From NCBI GenBank assembly GCA_903925515.1, contig CAIYFP010000179.1, positions 1-27,714 of the forward strand: a stretch of DNA of 27,714 bases. Reading direction: 5' to 3'. Position 1 is the first letter of the stretch. Each line of letters opens with the position of its first letter. The position numbers were made by a program, and so were the translations under genes. Below, in pieces: positions 8,684-16,823 of the stretch. The stretch is from an uncultured Verrucomicrobiota bacterium. GTDB taxonomy: Bacteria; Verrucomicrobiota; Verrucomicrobiia; Limisphaerales; UBA9464. Below the pieces are notes generated by a model. That model saw only the letters and a program-made list of their open reading frames with translations, ran no database searches and was not told the DNA's origin.

Positions 8684-11401
8684 TCAGTCCACGTACACGA
8701 ACTCGTTCAGGTTCAGCAGCAGGCGACACGTGTTCGCAAGCCCGTGTTCCCTCGCGTGAGCCGTCAAGGCCCTCAATTCATCCGGCGACGGATCCCGGCC
8801 CAGCGCGTCCCGGTGCCCGCGCGCAACCCGTCCCTCCAACGTTCCAGCCACCCCCTCCAGCCTCGACCCGAAATGCCGGGACATCGCCAGCATCAACGGG
8901 TTGTTCATCAACGCCAGCGCCTGCAACGGCGAAACGCCCTCGTTGCGTCGCCCCACCTGCATCGACGGGTCCGCGCAGTCCAGCACCGTCATGAAGGGCT
9001 GTTGCTGGGACCGCACCACGAACCGGTACACGGACCTCCGGTGCGACCCCGCGTCCTCCGGGTCGTGCAGGTGATACTCGTAGTGCGGCGAATGCTCCGG
9101 ACGCTCGATGATGAAGTCCTGGAAGCTTGGCCCGCCCATCCTCAGGTCCAGCTTCCCAGCAACCATCAACACCGCGTCCCGCACCGCCTCCGCCTCCAGC
9201 TTCCGCCTGCCCTGCCTCCACAACAGCCGGTTTTCCGCGTCGATCGCCACCCCGCGATCCTGCATCACGTCCGATCGTTGCCGGTACGCCGCGCTCGTCA
9301 CGATCAACCGATGCAACGCCTTCAAGGACTGCCCTCCATCCCGGAACTCCACCGCCAGCCAGTCCAGCAGCTCCGGATGACTCGGCAACCCGCCCATCCG
9401 CCCAAAGTCGTTCGGCGTGTCCACCAATCCCCTCCCAAAATGCTGCTGCCACACGCGGTTCACGATCGACCTCCACGGCAAGGGGTTGTCCAGCCGCGTC
9501 AGCCACCGCGCCAACGCCGCCCTGCGCTCGCCTTCCCCATGGCCCTCCGGCAACTCAAACCGCGACGGCAACCCCGACACGCACGACAACGTCCCCGGCA
9601 TGGCCGCCTTGCCCGGCTTCTGCACGTTCCCACGGCTCAACACATGGATCGGACGCGGCTTCCCGCCGTTGCCGCCCGTCCCGGCAAACGCGCCCCCGCC
9701 CTTGTGCACCGTGGCCACGTACGCAACCGACTGCGCCGGCAATGCACCCAGCGCCGCCTTGGCTTCCCTCAACTCGGCCTCAAGGCGAACGCGTTCCTCG
9801 CGTTCGACGGGCCACGTCGCCTTCTCCACCTCGCGCTCCCGCTCCTGCCGCAACGCCCCGATGTCCAGCCCGTCTCCCGCCTCACGACCGGCCCCCGGGG
9901 ACCATCCGTCCGTCAGGTTCGCCCGCTGCCATCGCGGCGGGCCCTCGATCGAGTCCAATGCCGTCACCGCGCGGCCCCGCGCCCAGTTCGTCCCGCCCGC
10001 CCCAACCACCCGAAGCTCCGCCAACGCGAAGATGAAGTCCCCCGACCGGGGCGCGAGCCGCGTGGCCGTCACCCGCACATGCCGCGCACGCACCCCCCTC
10101 GCCGCATGCTCCTGCGTTCGCAGCCGCGGATTCGCGACGTCCGCGCCCGTCCGGTCCATCACCAGCGTCACGTCCTTCGTGAACGTCGGGTCGTCCGAGA
10201 CCTCCACCCGGTACCGGACCGGGAACCCAAAGCCCTCGCCAATGCCGGCAAAGTCGTCCTTGCACGGGTGCAACTCCACCCGCTCGACCACCTCGCTCCG
10301 TCCCAGGTCAACCTGAACCCACTTGGCCTGGTCGGCCTTCATCTCGATCTGGCTGTGGTATCCGAAGGCTTCCGAGCCCTTCATCGCCTTCTCCGCCTCG
10401 GCGATCTTGCGGTCCAGGTCCTTCACCACCGCCCCGGCACGTTCCGTCGCCGCCTTCGCAAGGGCGTCGCGCCGGGCCGTCGCCGTCTCCTGCCGCGCCG
10501 CCCACTCCCGCCGCTGTCGCGCCACGACCGGGTCCACGTCGTACCGCCGGTCCGCCCGGTCCACCGCCGCGAACACCGCCTGCAAGCTGTAGTAATCCTC
10601 CTGGCTGATCGGGTCGAACTTGTGGTCATGGCATTGCGCGCACTGGACCGTCAGGCTTGCGAATGTCTGGATCGTGTTCGCCACCATGTCGTCCCGGTCA
10701 AGGTGCCGCGCCACCTTGCCGTCGATCTTGCTCTCGGGAACCTCCTCATGGCCGATCAGGTCCCATGGCCCCGCCGACACGAAACCCATCGCCTCAACCC
10801 CGTCGCGCGTCCCCGGAAACAACACGTCCCCGGCCACCTGCTCCTGCACGAACCGCGCGTAAGGCTTGTCCTCGTTCAGGCTCCGGATGACGTAGTCCCG
10901 GTAGGGCCATGCATTCGGCCTTGGCTTGTCCTTGTCGTACCCGTGCGTTTCCCCGAAGTGCACCACGTCCAGCCAATGCCGCGCCCAACGCTCGCCATGC
11001 CGGGGCGATGCCAGCAACCGGTCCACCCACCGCTCGTACGCCCGCGGATCCGGGTCCTTCACGAACGCATCCACCTCCTCCGGGGTCGGCGGAAGCCCAA
11101 TCAGGTCGAAGCTCAACCTCCGGAGCAACGTGCGCCGGTCCGCTTCCGGCGACCATCCCAGGCCCTCCGACACCAATCGCGCGCCAACAAACGCATCAAT
11201 CGGGTTCGGTTCGCCTTCCCCCCTCAACCCCGCCGTCGCGGGGATCGCCGGCCTGTGCAACGGACGCAACGACCACCATGTCCCCTCCCCAGCCGTCGGC
11301 CTCGCATGGCTCGCCCCGGCTGCGAGGCCAGCCACGACAAGCACCCGCGCCAACAGGCAACGCAAGCCCCGCGCGGAGTGGACGGGTACCAAGGTGAACA
11401 T
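8684..11401 (-). CDS. PSD1 and cytochrome c domain protein (DUF1549/DUF1553)
   Basis: This 905-residue secreted protein has an N-terminal signal peptide around LLARVLVVAGLAAGASHA. A DUF1549 region runs over roughly residues 65-285 and contains the haem motif CAQCH (254-258) in VQCAQCHDHKFDPI. A coiled, charged stretch follows (about 295-345). Next comes a discoidin/F5-8C-like carbohydrate-binding module (about 355-490, beginning WVQVDLGRSEVVERVELHP). DUF1553 fills the C-terminal third (IVNRVWQQHFGRGLVDTPNDFG). The separate N-terminal PSCyt1 haem domain of many relatives is absent. The start at 11401 gives the signal peptide; GTG at 11422 is an in-frame alternative. It is followed directly by the DUF1501 gene. 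The pair probably works on a substrate outside the cytoplasm. Confidence 0.92.
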   Translation of the reverse strand: MFTLVPVHSARGLRCLLARVLVVAGLAAGASHARPTAGEGTWWSLRPLHRPAIPATAGLRGEGEPNPIDAFVGARLVSEGLGWSPEADRRTLLRRLSFDLIGLPPTPEEVDAFVKDPDPRAYERWVDRLLASPRHGERWARHWLDVVHFGETHGYDKDKPRPNAWPYRDYVIRSLNEDKPYARFVQEQVAGDVLFPGTRDGVEAMGFVSAGPWDLIGHEEVPESKIDGKVARHLDRDDMVANTIQTFASLTVQCAQCHDHKFDPISQEDYYSLQAVFAAVDRADRRYDVDPVVARQRREWAARQETATARRDALAKAATERAGAVVKDLDRKIAEAEKAMKGSEAFGYHSQIEMKADQAKWVQVDLGRSEVVERVELHPCKDDFAGIGEGFGFPVRYRVEVSDDPTFTKDVTLVMDRTGADVANPRLRTQEHAARGVRARHVRVTATRLAPRSGDFIFALAELRVVGAGGTNWARGRAVTALDSIEGPPRWQRANLTDGWSPGAGREAGDGLDIGALRQEREREVEKATWPVEREERVRLEAELREAKAALGALPAQSVAYVATVHKGGGAFAGTGGNGGKPRPIHVLSRGNVQKPGKAAMPGTLSCVSGLPSRFELPEGHGEGERRAALARWLTRLDNPLPWRSIVNRVWQQHFGRGLVDTPNDFGRMGGLPSHPELLDWLAVEFRDGGQSLKALHRLIVTSAAYRQRSDVMQDRGVAIDAENRLLWRQGRRKLEAEAVRDAVLMVAGKLDLRMGGPSFQDFIIERPEHSPHYEYHLHDPEDAGSHRRSVYRFVVRSQQQPFMTVLDCADPSMQVGRRNEGVSPLQALALMNNPLMLAMSRHFGSRLEGVAGTLEGRVARGHRDALGRDPSPDELRALTAHAREHGLANTCRLLLNLNEFVYVD

Positions 11402-11762
11402 GCCTCCATCCAATCCATGCACGGCGCGTCTTTCCAGCCTCGAAACACCCGGACCGCGCTTTGCCCGCCCATCGTCCGCCGGCCGCCTCCCCCGCATGGC
11501 CGAAGGTCCATCCCAAATCCTCGCGCAGGAGGGAGGGAATCTCTCGATCCGCAAGCGGGCGCGTCGCGGCAGGCTTCGTGCCAACACGGGATCGTGGCGG
11601 AGGGGCATGAACCCCGGCTTGGGCATTCCTGAGACTGCGTTCTTCGCGCCATGGCGGCGTGGATTTTTCCACGCCAAGCCGCCATGAGCACCTGGCTTTT
11701 CAACCCTCCGTCGGCGCGGCGTGAGGCGAGAACCGGGCACTCAAGAACCGCGTGCGCGCGGA
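11402..11762. other. intergenic region upstream of the PSD1 gene
   Basis: About 360 bp lie between the nucleotidyltransferase stop and the PSD1 start, both on the minus strand. It should hold the PSD1 promoter, although no convincing -35/-10 pair was found. It contains a strong hairpin (11651-11687), and the second copy of the dispersed repeat runs into the end of the nucleotidyltransferase gene. Open frames here give no recognisable protein. Confidence 0.5.
11651..11687. terminator. long hairpin, possible transcription end
   Basis: CATGGCGGC (11651-11659) pairs with GCCGCCATG (11679-11687). Inside it, GTGG pairs with CCAC around a loop of ATTTTT, leaving a five-base bulge. An alternative inner pairing is GGCGTGG with CCACGCC. 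It lies downstream of the seven-gene minus-strand run ending at 11763, where a terminator would be expected. No T-run follows the stem on the minus strand, so a Rho-independent terminator is only possible. Confidence 0.35.
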
Positions 11763-11768
11763 TCAGGG
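11710..11768 (+). repeat. dispersed repeat, copy B
   Basis: This is the second copy of the 59-bp repeat seen at 1533-1591, in the same orientation, with 48 of 59 positions matching by hand alignment and no gaps. Its last six bases overlap the 3' end of the minus-strand nucleotidyltransferase gene, so it may supply that gene's stop codon and final residues. Confidence 0.5.
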
Positions 11769-12548
11769 TCCATGCGCGGCAACACGCCGCCGACCCACCG
11801 CCTCCTCCGCTGCAATCCCGGGAAGCACCTCGTCCCGCGCCCGCGCCACGTCGTGCGGGAAATCAATCTCCGTCCATGGCAGGCCCGTCACGTCCTCCAC
11901 CCCAAACATTCCGGCCATGACCACCTCCCGGATCACGTCGTCCAAGGACTCCCGGCGGGCCAAGCCCTCCATCCGTGCACGCGTCCCGCGCGCCAGCATC
12001 CGCAGGCCGTCCGGCGAAACCTTGAAGAACCCCACCGACTCGCCCACCCGTTCCGCATGGCCCGTCCATTGCTTCACCATGTCAAAGGGCAACCCGTCCC
12101 GCACCGGCACCAGCACCGGGTCGTCGTCGGGCGCCGCATACCCGAAGTCCACCAGCATCGTGCATCGATGTTCCGAGCCCACCAACCGGTCCATCACCGC
12201 TTGGCTGTACAGCACGTCGGCATCCATCAGCAGCAAGGACTCCGTGGCACGCTCAAGGACCGGCAACGAGACCCCCATGCTCACCACGCTCCCCTCCATG
12301 AAGTCCGGGTTGAACCACTCGGCCACCTCCAGCCCATGCCGCCGCCGTATCCCCGGCAGCACCCCAAGGAGCTTTTCCCGGTGATGCCCCGTCACGAGGT
12401 GCAACACGCGCACCCCGGCCCGCGCCAGCCGCTCGGCGTGCCGGTCCAGCAGGCTGCGACCCTCCACCTCCAGCAGCACCTTGGGCATCCCCGAATACTC
12501 CCTCCCAAGACGGGTCGCGCGCCCCGCCGCATACATCACAGCGTCCAC
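11763..12548 (-). CDS. sugar- or choline-phosphate nucleotidyltransferase-like protein
   Basis: This protein of about 261 residues has the NTP-transferase fold, resembling the phosphocholine cytidylyltransferase-like group. It should join a nucleotide to a phosphorylated small molecule in the cytoplasm; the substrate is unknown. Motifs are the nucleotide-binding loop AAGRATRLG, PKVLLEVEGRSLLDRH, and the metal-binding LLLMDADVLYS (Asp109, Asp111). I place the start at GTG 12548, because MDAVMYAAG then matches the first beta strand of the fold. In-frame ATG at 12596 and 12536 and TTG at 12611 are alternatives. It is the last gene of the minus-strand run, 78 bp after the S9 peptidase stop from this start. 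Confidence 0.75.
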   Translation of the reverse strand: MDAVMYAAGRATRLGREYSGMPKVLLEVEGRSLLDRHAERLARAGVRVLHLVTGHHREKLLGVLPGIRRRHGLEVAEWFNPDFMEGSVVSMGVSLPVLERATESLLLMDADVLYSQAVMDRLVGSEHRCTMLVDFGYAAPDDDPVLVPVRDGLPFDMVKQWTGHAERVGESVGFFKVSPDGLRMLARGTRARMEGLARRESLDDVIREVVMAGMFGVEDVTGLPWTEIDFPHDVARARDEVLPGIAAEEAVGRRRVAAHGP

Positions 12549-12626
12549 GCGGCCAATTTTATCCCAATCGTTTCCATGCCGCCATCCTCGATTCATTTGC
12601 AAGGCGAACAACCCGGCCCCCGCCCC

Positions 12627-14687
12627 TCACCGCAGGTACCCGTCGAGCCACTCGAAGATCGTCTGGTGCCACAACGCGCTGTTCTGCGGCTTCAACACCC
12701 AATGGCCCTCGTCCGGGAAGTAGAGCAGCCGCGACGGCACGCCCTTCCGCTGCAACGTCGTGAACAACGACAGCCCTTGATGGATCGGCACCCGGAAATC
12801 CAGCTCGTTGTGGATCACGAGGTTCGGAGTCTTGAACCTCGCCGCATGCCGGTGCGGCGACCACGTGTCGAAGTCCGCGTCCTGCCATGGGATGCCGTGC
12901 TCCCATTCGTCAAACCACAGCTCCTCCGTGGTGCCGTACATCGTCGCGAACTCGTACACCCCGCAATGGGTCACCAAGGTCCGGAACTTGTCCGTGTGGC
13001 CCTGGAACCAGTTCATCATGTAGCCACCATACGACGCCCCGGCCGCCGCCATCCGGCCCGTGTCGATCCATGGCTGCCTCTCCAGCCATGCCAACCCCGC
13101 CATCAGGTCCTCGAAGACCTTCCCGCCCCAGTCATGGGAGATCTCGTCGGTGAACTTCTGCCCAAACCCCGTGCTGCCACGCGGGTTCGGCAACGCGATC
13201 ACCCAGCCACGCGCCGCCCATGCCTGCGCGTTCCATCTCGTGGACCATGAATCCATGAACGCCCCCTGCGGCCCGCCATGCACCCAGAACACCAACGGAT
13301 GCCTCCGTGCCGCGTCGAACCCCGGCGGCTTCAGGACCCACATCTGCACCTTCGTCCCACCCGCGCCCTCGAACCACACCGACTCCGGGTCCCGAAGCGC
13401 CAACTCCTTCAGACGGGCCTCGTTCGCCCGCGAGACGTTCACGGGCTCGCCGCCCGCCCACGGCATCGACAGCACGTCCGGCGGACGCGACAACGCGCTC
13501 GCCGAGTACACCAGCCTGCCCGACGCCACCGTGGCCTCGCCCGCCGACCCGCCGGGGGTCAACGGCGTGGGCATCGCATCGTCGAGCCCGACCCGCCACA
13601 GCCGCTTCGTCCCCTTGTCCTCCGCCTCGATCACCAACGAGCCGCCATCCGGCGCCCACGCCATGCCTTCCACCGACGAGTCCAACGCCTCCGTCAACGA
13701 ACGCGCCTTGCCCGTCGCCCGCTCCAGCAACATCAACCGCCACCGGTCCGCCTCGAACCCCGCCCGGGCCTGCGCCCGGTAAGCAAGGTATCGACCGTCC
13801 GGCGACCACCGCGGCAGCCCATCCGCCGCCGGGTTGCTCGTCAGGCGAGTCCGCTTGCCCGACGCCAGCTCGACCGCCCACAGGTCATGGTTCGTGCTCC
13901 ATGCCTCCTCCCGCGTCGGCACCGGCGTCGCCGTGTGCACCAACTCCTTGCCGTCCGGCGAAAACGCGAACTCATCCCCGGCCGAGAACGTGCTCGACGT
14001 GGGCACGGCATCATGGTCCCCGGGCGTCATGTCCCGCGGGTCGCCGTCCGCCACGCCGTCCTTCATCCGGACCACGAAAAGATGCTGCCGCTTGCCGTCC
14101 ACCCACGAGTCCCAATGCCGGTACAGCAGCTGGTCGATGACCTTCGCCTTGACCATGGATTCCTCGCGCCGCTTGTCCTCGGCGCGGTTCGCCGCGTCGG
14201 ACTCGGCGAAGGGCTTGCCGGAGAACCGGGGATGCACCGCCGAGACGAACGCCACGTGCCGCCCGTCCGGCGACCACACGCCCTGCGTCGCCCCCGTCGC
14301 CACGCGGGTCACCGGACGCGCCTCGCCGCCCGCCAACGCAAGGGTGTAAAGCTGGAAGTCTCCGCCCCGGTTCGACTCGAACAGGATGTGCCGGCCGTCC
14401 GGGGACCATCGCGGATGTCGATCGTGCTTTGGCGACGCCGTGAGCGGGCGGGGCTCACCCGTGCCGTCCGCCGCCACGATCCACACGTCGCTGTTCGTCC
14501 GGTTCTCGCCCATGTCCACCACGGAGATCACGTACGCGATCCAACGCCCGTCCGGCGACACCTGCGGGTCCGAAACCCGGCGCATCGCGAGGAGGTCCTC
14601 GACGGTCATCGGCCGGGCGGCCGCCGCGGGCAACAGGGAGACGGCGCAGGCCGCGCCCGCGAGGAGGGGTTGGAGAAGGAAGCGCAT
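12627..14687 (-). CDS. S9 family prolyl-oligopeptidase-like peptidase
   Basis: This 686-residue serine peptidase is of the S9 family (DPP5/acylaminoacyl-peptidase-like) and hydrolyses short peptides. A signal peptide (LLQPLLAGAACAVSLLPAAAA) points to the periplasm. The N-terminal two thirds form a beta-propeller with repeated blocks such as VSPDGRWIAY and RWSPDGRHILF. The C-terminal alpha/beta-hydrolase domain carries Ser552 in GASYGGYMMN, Asp630 in NELDFRVP and His662 in DEGHW, so the catalytic triad is complete. It lies 27 bp after the reductase/isomerase fusion gene and is probably co-transcribed. Confidence 0.93.
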   Translation of the reverse strand: MRFLLQPLLAGAACAVSLLPAAAARPMTVEDLLAMRRVSDPQVSPDGRWIAYVISVVDMGENRTNSDVWIVAADGTGEPRPLTASPKHDRHPRWSPDGRHILFESNRGGDFQLYTLALAGGEARPVTRVATGATQGVWSPDGRHVAFVSAVHPRFSGKPFAESDAANRAEDKRREESMVKAKVIDQLLYRHWDSWVDGKRQHLFVVRMKDGVADGDPRDMTPGDHDAVPTSSTFSAGDEFAFSPDGKELVHTATPVPTREEAWSTNHDLWAVELASGKRTRLTSNPAADGLPRWSPDGRYLAYRAQARAGFEADRWRLMLLERATGKARSLTEALDSSVEGMAWAPDGGSLVIEAEDKGTKRLWRVGLDDAMPTPLTPGGSAGEATVASGRLVYSASALSRPPDVLSMPWAGGEPVNVSRANEARLKELALRDPESVWFEGAGGTKVQMWVLKPPGFDAARRHPLVFWVHGGPQGAFMDSWSTRWNAQAWAARGWVIALPNPRGSTGFGQKFTDEISHDWGGKVFEDLMAGLAWLERQPWIDTGRMAAAGASYGGYMMNWFQGHTDKFRTLVTHCGVYEFATMYGTTEELWFDEWEHGIPWQDADFDTWSPHRHAARFKTPNLVIHNELDFRVPIHQGLSLFTTLQRKGVPSRLLYFPDEGHWVLKPQNSALWHQTIFEWLDGYLR

Positions 14688-14714
14688 GGGTCGCGGGATT
14701 TCGGGGTTGCGGGT

Positions 14715-16079
14715 TCAGTACTTGAGATCCGCGATGAAGCGGCGCGCGGCTTCCAGGTCCGCCATGCGCTGGTTCCCGGCCTCCCGCTCGAAGCAGAGGT
14801 GGCCCCGGAAGTCGATGTCCCGAAGGGCGCGGAAGAACGACGGCCAATCCACCTCGCCGGTGCCCACGACGACTTCCTCGCCCCATGTGCCCGGTATTCG
14901 GGTCCGGTTCGCGTCCTTGAGGTGCACCTGCCGGATCCATGGCGCGAGCGTTCGCAACGCCGCCACCGGGTCGCCCTTGTCGTAAAGGATCATGTTCGCC
15001 GGGTCGAAGTTGACCCCGGCGTTCGCGCGGTTCAGGCGTGTCATGAAGCTCGCCAACGACGGGGCGTCCTCCTGCCCGGTCTCGAACGCGATCGACAAGC
15101 CGTGCGACGCGAACAGGTCCGCCACGGCCGCAATCCGGGCCAGCAGCTTCGCAAAGGCCGGGTCGGACTCGTCGTGGGGAAGGAAACCCGCGTGCAACGT
15201 CACCAGCTTGATGCCCAGCGCCACGGCAAGGCGCGCGTTCGCCCCGAAGTTCCTCAGGTTCTGCTCCCAGGTCCCGTCAGGCACCACGCCGCCTGTCACC
15301 CGGATCGTGTCGAGGCTGGCGTAGTCCTCGCCAAGGCAGGTCATCATGCCCGAGAGGATCCGCACGCCGCGGGCCGCGCAGAGCTGGGCCACGCCTGACC
15401 ATGCGGCCCCGCTCTCGCGCAAGGGATCCAGGTGAAGCTGGAGGGCGCGCACGCCCGTTCCCGAGAGCCTCTCCAGCAACTCCACCGCCGACCCCGGCTG
15501 CAACGACCACGAGCACACGCCCGTCCGGTCAATCGACGGCGCGGGCAGAAGCGACCGCACAAACCGGATGAAGCCAGCCGCCTGCCGCTCGATCCGTCCC
15601 ACCAACGCCGTGTCCGTGATCGAGCCGTCCGCGCCGAGCTTGGAATAAATCCCGGGCACGAAGATGCGGTCGGGATAGACATGGGCGTTGCGGTAGCCAA
15701 ACACGCCCTGGAGATGCTCGACGGTCCTCAGGCCACCCCACTCCCCCGCCGCGATCCCGACGAAGCACACAGGACGCCGCTCGAAGGCGATCGGAAAGGG
15801 AAGCAGGTCGATGAATGCCTTCAGCGCGCCCGGGTACGACCCGTTGTACTCGGGAGCGATCACCACCAGCCCGGACGATTGCAGCACCGTGTTGGCGGCG
15901 GCCTCCACCGCCGCCGACTTCTGCCCGAACGCCCCCGCGGAAAAGGCGTCCGGGGGGAACTGGGCGAGGTCGATGACCGCAAGGGGCTCGCCTAGCGCGG
16001 CATAAACCTGCGCCACGTGACAGGCGACCTTGGCGGAGTTGGAACCAGGACGATGCGTGCCGACGATCAACGAAATCAT
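14715..16079 (-). CDS. fusion of NAD(P)H-dependent FMN reductase and sugar phosphate isomerase/epimerase
   Basis: One uninterrupted 454-residue frame joins two enzymes. Residues 1-178 are a flavodoxin-fold FMN reductase, with the phosphate loop GTHRPGSNSAKVA and PEYNGSYPGALKAFID. Residues 186-454 are a TIM-barrel sugar phosphate isomerase/epimerase (AP_endonuc_2 type). It starts TGVCSWSLQPGSAVELLERL and has likely metal ligands Glu333, Asp359, His386 and Glu431. The first domain should reduce flavin with NAD(P)H. The second should isomerise or epimerise a sugar or related compound. No signal peptide is seen, so the protein is cytoplasmic. The start at ATG 16079 begins the reductase fold exactly and overlaps a TGA of the preceding damaged cytochrome frame. 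The domain calls are firm; why they are fused is unknown. Confidence 0.88.
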   Translation of the reverse strand: MISLIVGTHRPGSNSAKVACHVAQVYAALGEPLAVIDLAQFPPDAFSAGAFGQKSAAVEAAANTVLQSSGLVVIAPEYNGSYPGALKAFIDLLPFPIAFERRPVCFVGIAAGEWGGLRTVEHLQGVFGYRNAHVYPDRIFVPGIYSKLGADGSITDTALVGRIERQAAGFIRFVRSLLPAPSIDRTGVCSWSLQPGSAVELLERLSGTGVRALQLHLDPLRESGAAWSGVAQLCAARGVRILSGMMTCLGEDYASLDTIRVTGGVVPDGTWEQNLRNFGANARLAVALGIKLVTLHAGFLPHDESDPAFAKLLARIAAVADLFASHGLSIAFETGQEDAPSLASFMTRLNRANAGVNFDPANMILYDKGDPVAALRTLAPWIRQVHLKDANRTRIPGTWGEEVVVGTGEVDWPSFFRALRDIDFRGHLCFEREAGNQRMADLEAARRFIADLKY

Positions 16080-16695
16080 GCGTGCCGACGTTGTCCCCAA
16101 ATCGCCCCGGACGCGAGCGCCCAATCCGCAAGGCCACGCGCCCGACCCGCCCCTGCTTCTTGTCCTTCTTCTCCTTCTTCTCCTTCTTCTCCTTCTCGTC
16201 CTTCATGGCGTCCTTCCTCTCGGCGGGCGGCACGATCGCAAGCTCCGCGCCCGTGTTGACCTCGCATCCCGGCAACGCCTCCTGCAGGCTCCTCGCCCCC
16301 TCCGCCGTCACCTTCGTCGTCCCCAGCCGCAGCTCGATCACGCTCGCCAGCTCCCTCAGCGGCTCCAAGGTCTTGCCCGTCACCTCCCCGCCCTTGAGCC
16401 GGAAGTTTGCCTCGCGCCACGGCGAGTTCTGCGCCACGGGCCGTGCCTCCACGCCGGACTTCGCCAACGCCGCCAACGGCCCGCCCTCCGACGGCATCAG
16501 CTCGTCGCGGTCCTTCGCCAACGTCACCCGCTTCACCCGCTCGGACTTCCCCACGTCGCCCGCCACCACGGCAGGGCTCCCGCTCTTGGCCCCCATGAAC
16601 GCATCGGCCTTGCCGTCAAGGCGCAGCCTTCCCTTCTGCTGGTCCTCCCCATGGCAACCGATGCAGTGCTCGGCGAGGACGGCGATCTGGCTCAT
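16076..16695 (-). pseudogene. PSCyt1-type cytochrome c with LRR-like tail, frameshifted remnant
   Basis: The N-terminal part is a Planctomycete cytochrome c domain: AEHCIGCHGEDQQKGRLRLDG with haem motif CIGCH, then VAGDVGKSERVKRVTL and DELMPSEGG. It is followed by ARPVAQNSPWREANFRLKGG and one leucine-rich stretch, LRELASVIELRLGTTKVTAEG, ending LPGCEV. Relatives have a signal peptide, a longer link after the haem domain and several leucine-rich units. Here these are missing, as if deleted in frame. After a Lys/Glu tail the frame runs on without stop to 15529, over the whole FMN reductase. A one-base shift near 16150 would instead end at TGA 16076-16078, overlapping the next ATG. I infer a frameshifted, decaying gene; a base error in the sequence is also possible. 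Confidence 0.6.
16156..16200. repeat. five-unit 9-bp tandem repeat in the cytochrome remnant
   Basis: Five units of the type CTTCTTCTC on the + strand encode a Lys/Glu-rich tail on the minus strand. The three central units are identical and the outer two differ by one or two bases. Changes in unit number keep the frame, but slippage within the tract could break it. Confidence 0.7.
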
Positions 16696-16721
16696 GGCGA
16701 ATCTCTTGCCCCTCGGGCCCC

Positions 16722-16744
16722 CCATGGGGCGCTCGCGCCCATGG
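16722..16744. other. hairpin between photolyase and cytochrome remnant
   Basis: CCATGGGGCG and CGCCCATGG pair around a 4-base loop, with one bulged G. It lies in the 128-bp gap after the photolyase stop and just upstream of the cytochrome remnant. It could weaken read-through between the two genes, but no T-run accompanies it. Confidence 0.25.
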
Positions 16745-16823
16745 CATGCTGCCCGGGGAACAAGTCTGGGTTCATCCGCGACCGTGCCCGGCTTCAAACC
16801 GCGTTTTCCCGGCCGCCGCAAAA

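Noticed and set aside
7274..11632. A 1452-codon open frame on the + strand opposite the DUF1501 and PSD1 genes
   Set aside because: It is rich in Arg, Pro and His with no domain, as expected from the antisense of GC-rich codons. The minus-strand genes have clear families and signals.
12548..12570. Possible -10 box (TAAAAT) giving a leaderless nucleotidyltransferase transcript
   Set aside because: No matching -35 element is present at the right spacing, and the gene fits at the end of a longer co-transcribed run.
15529..16075. Continuation of the cytochrome frame across the FMN reductase domain
   Set aside because: The translation there is low-complexity Arg/Gly and unlike any domain, while the overlapping frame encodes a well-conserved reductase. 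A frameshift is the better explanation.
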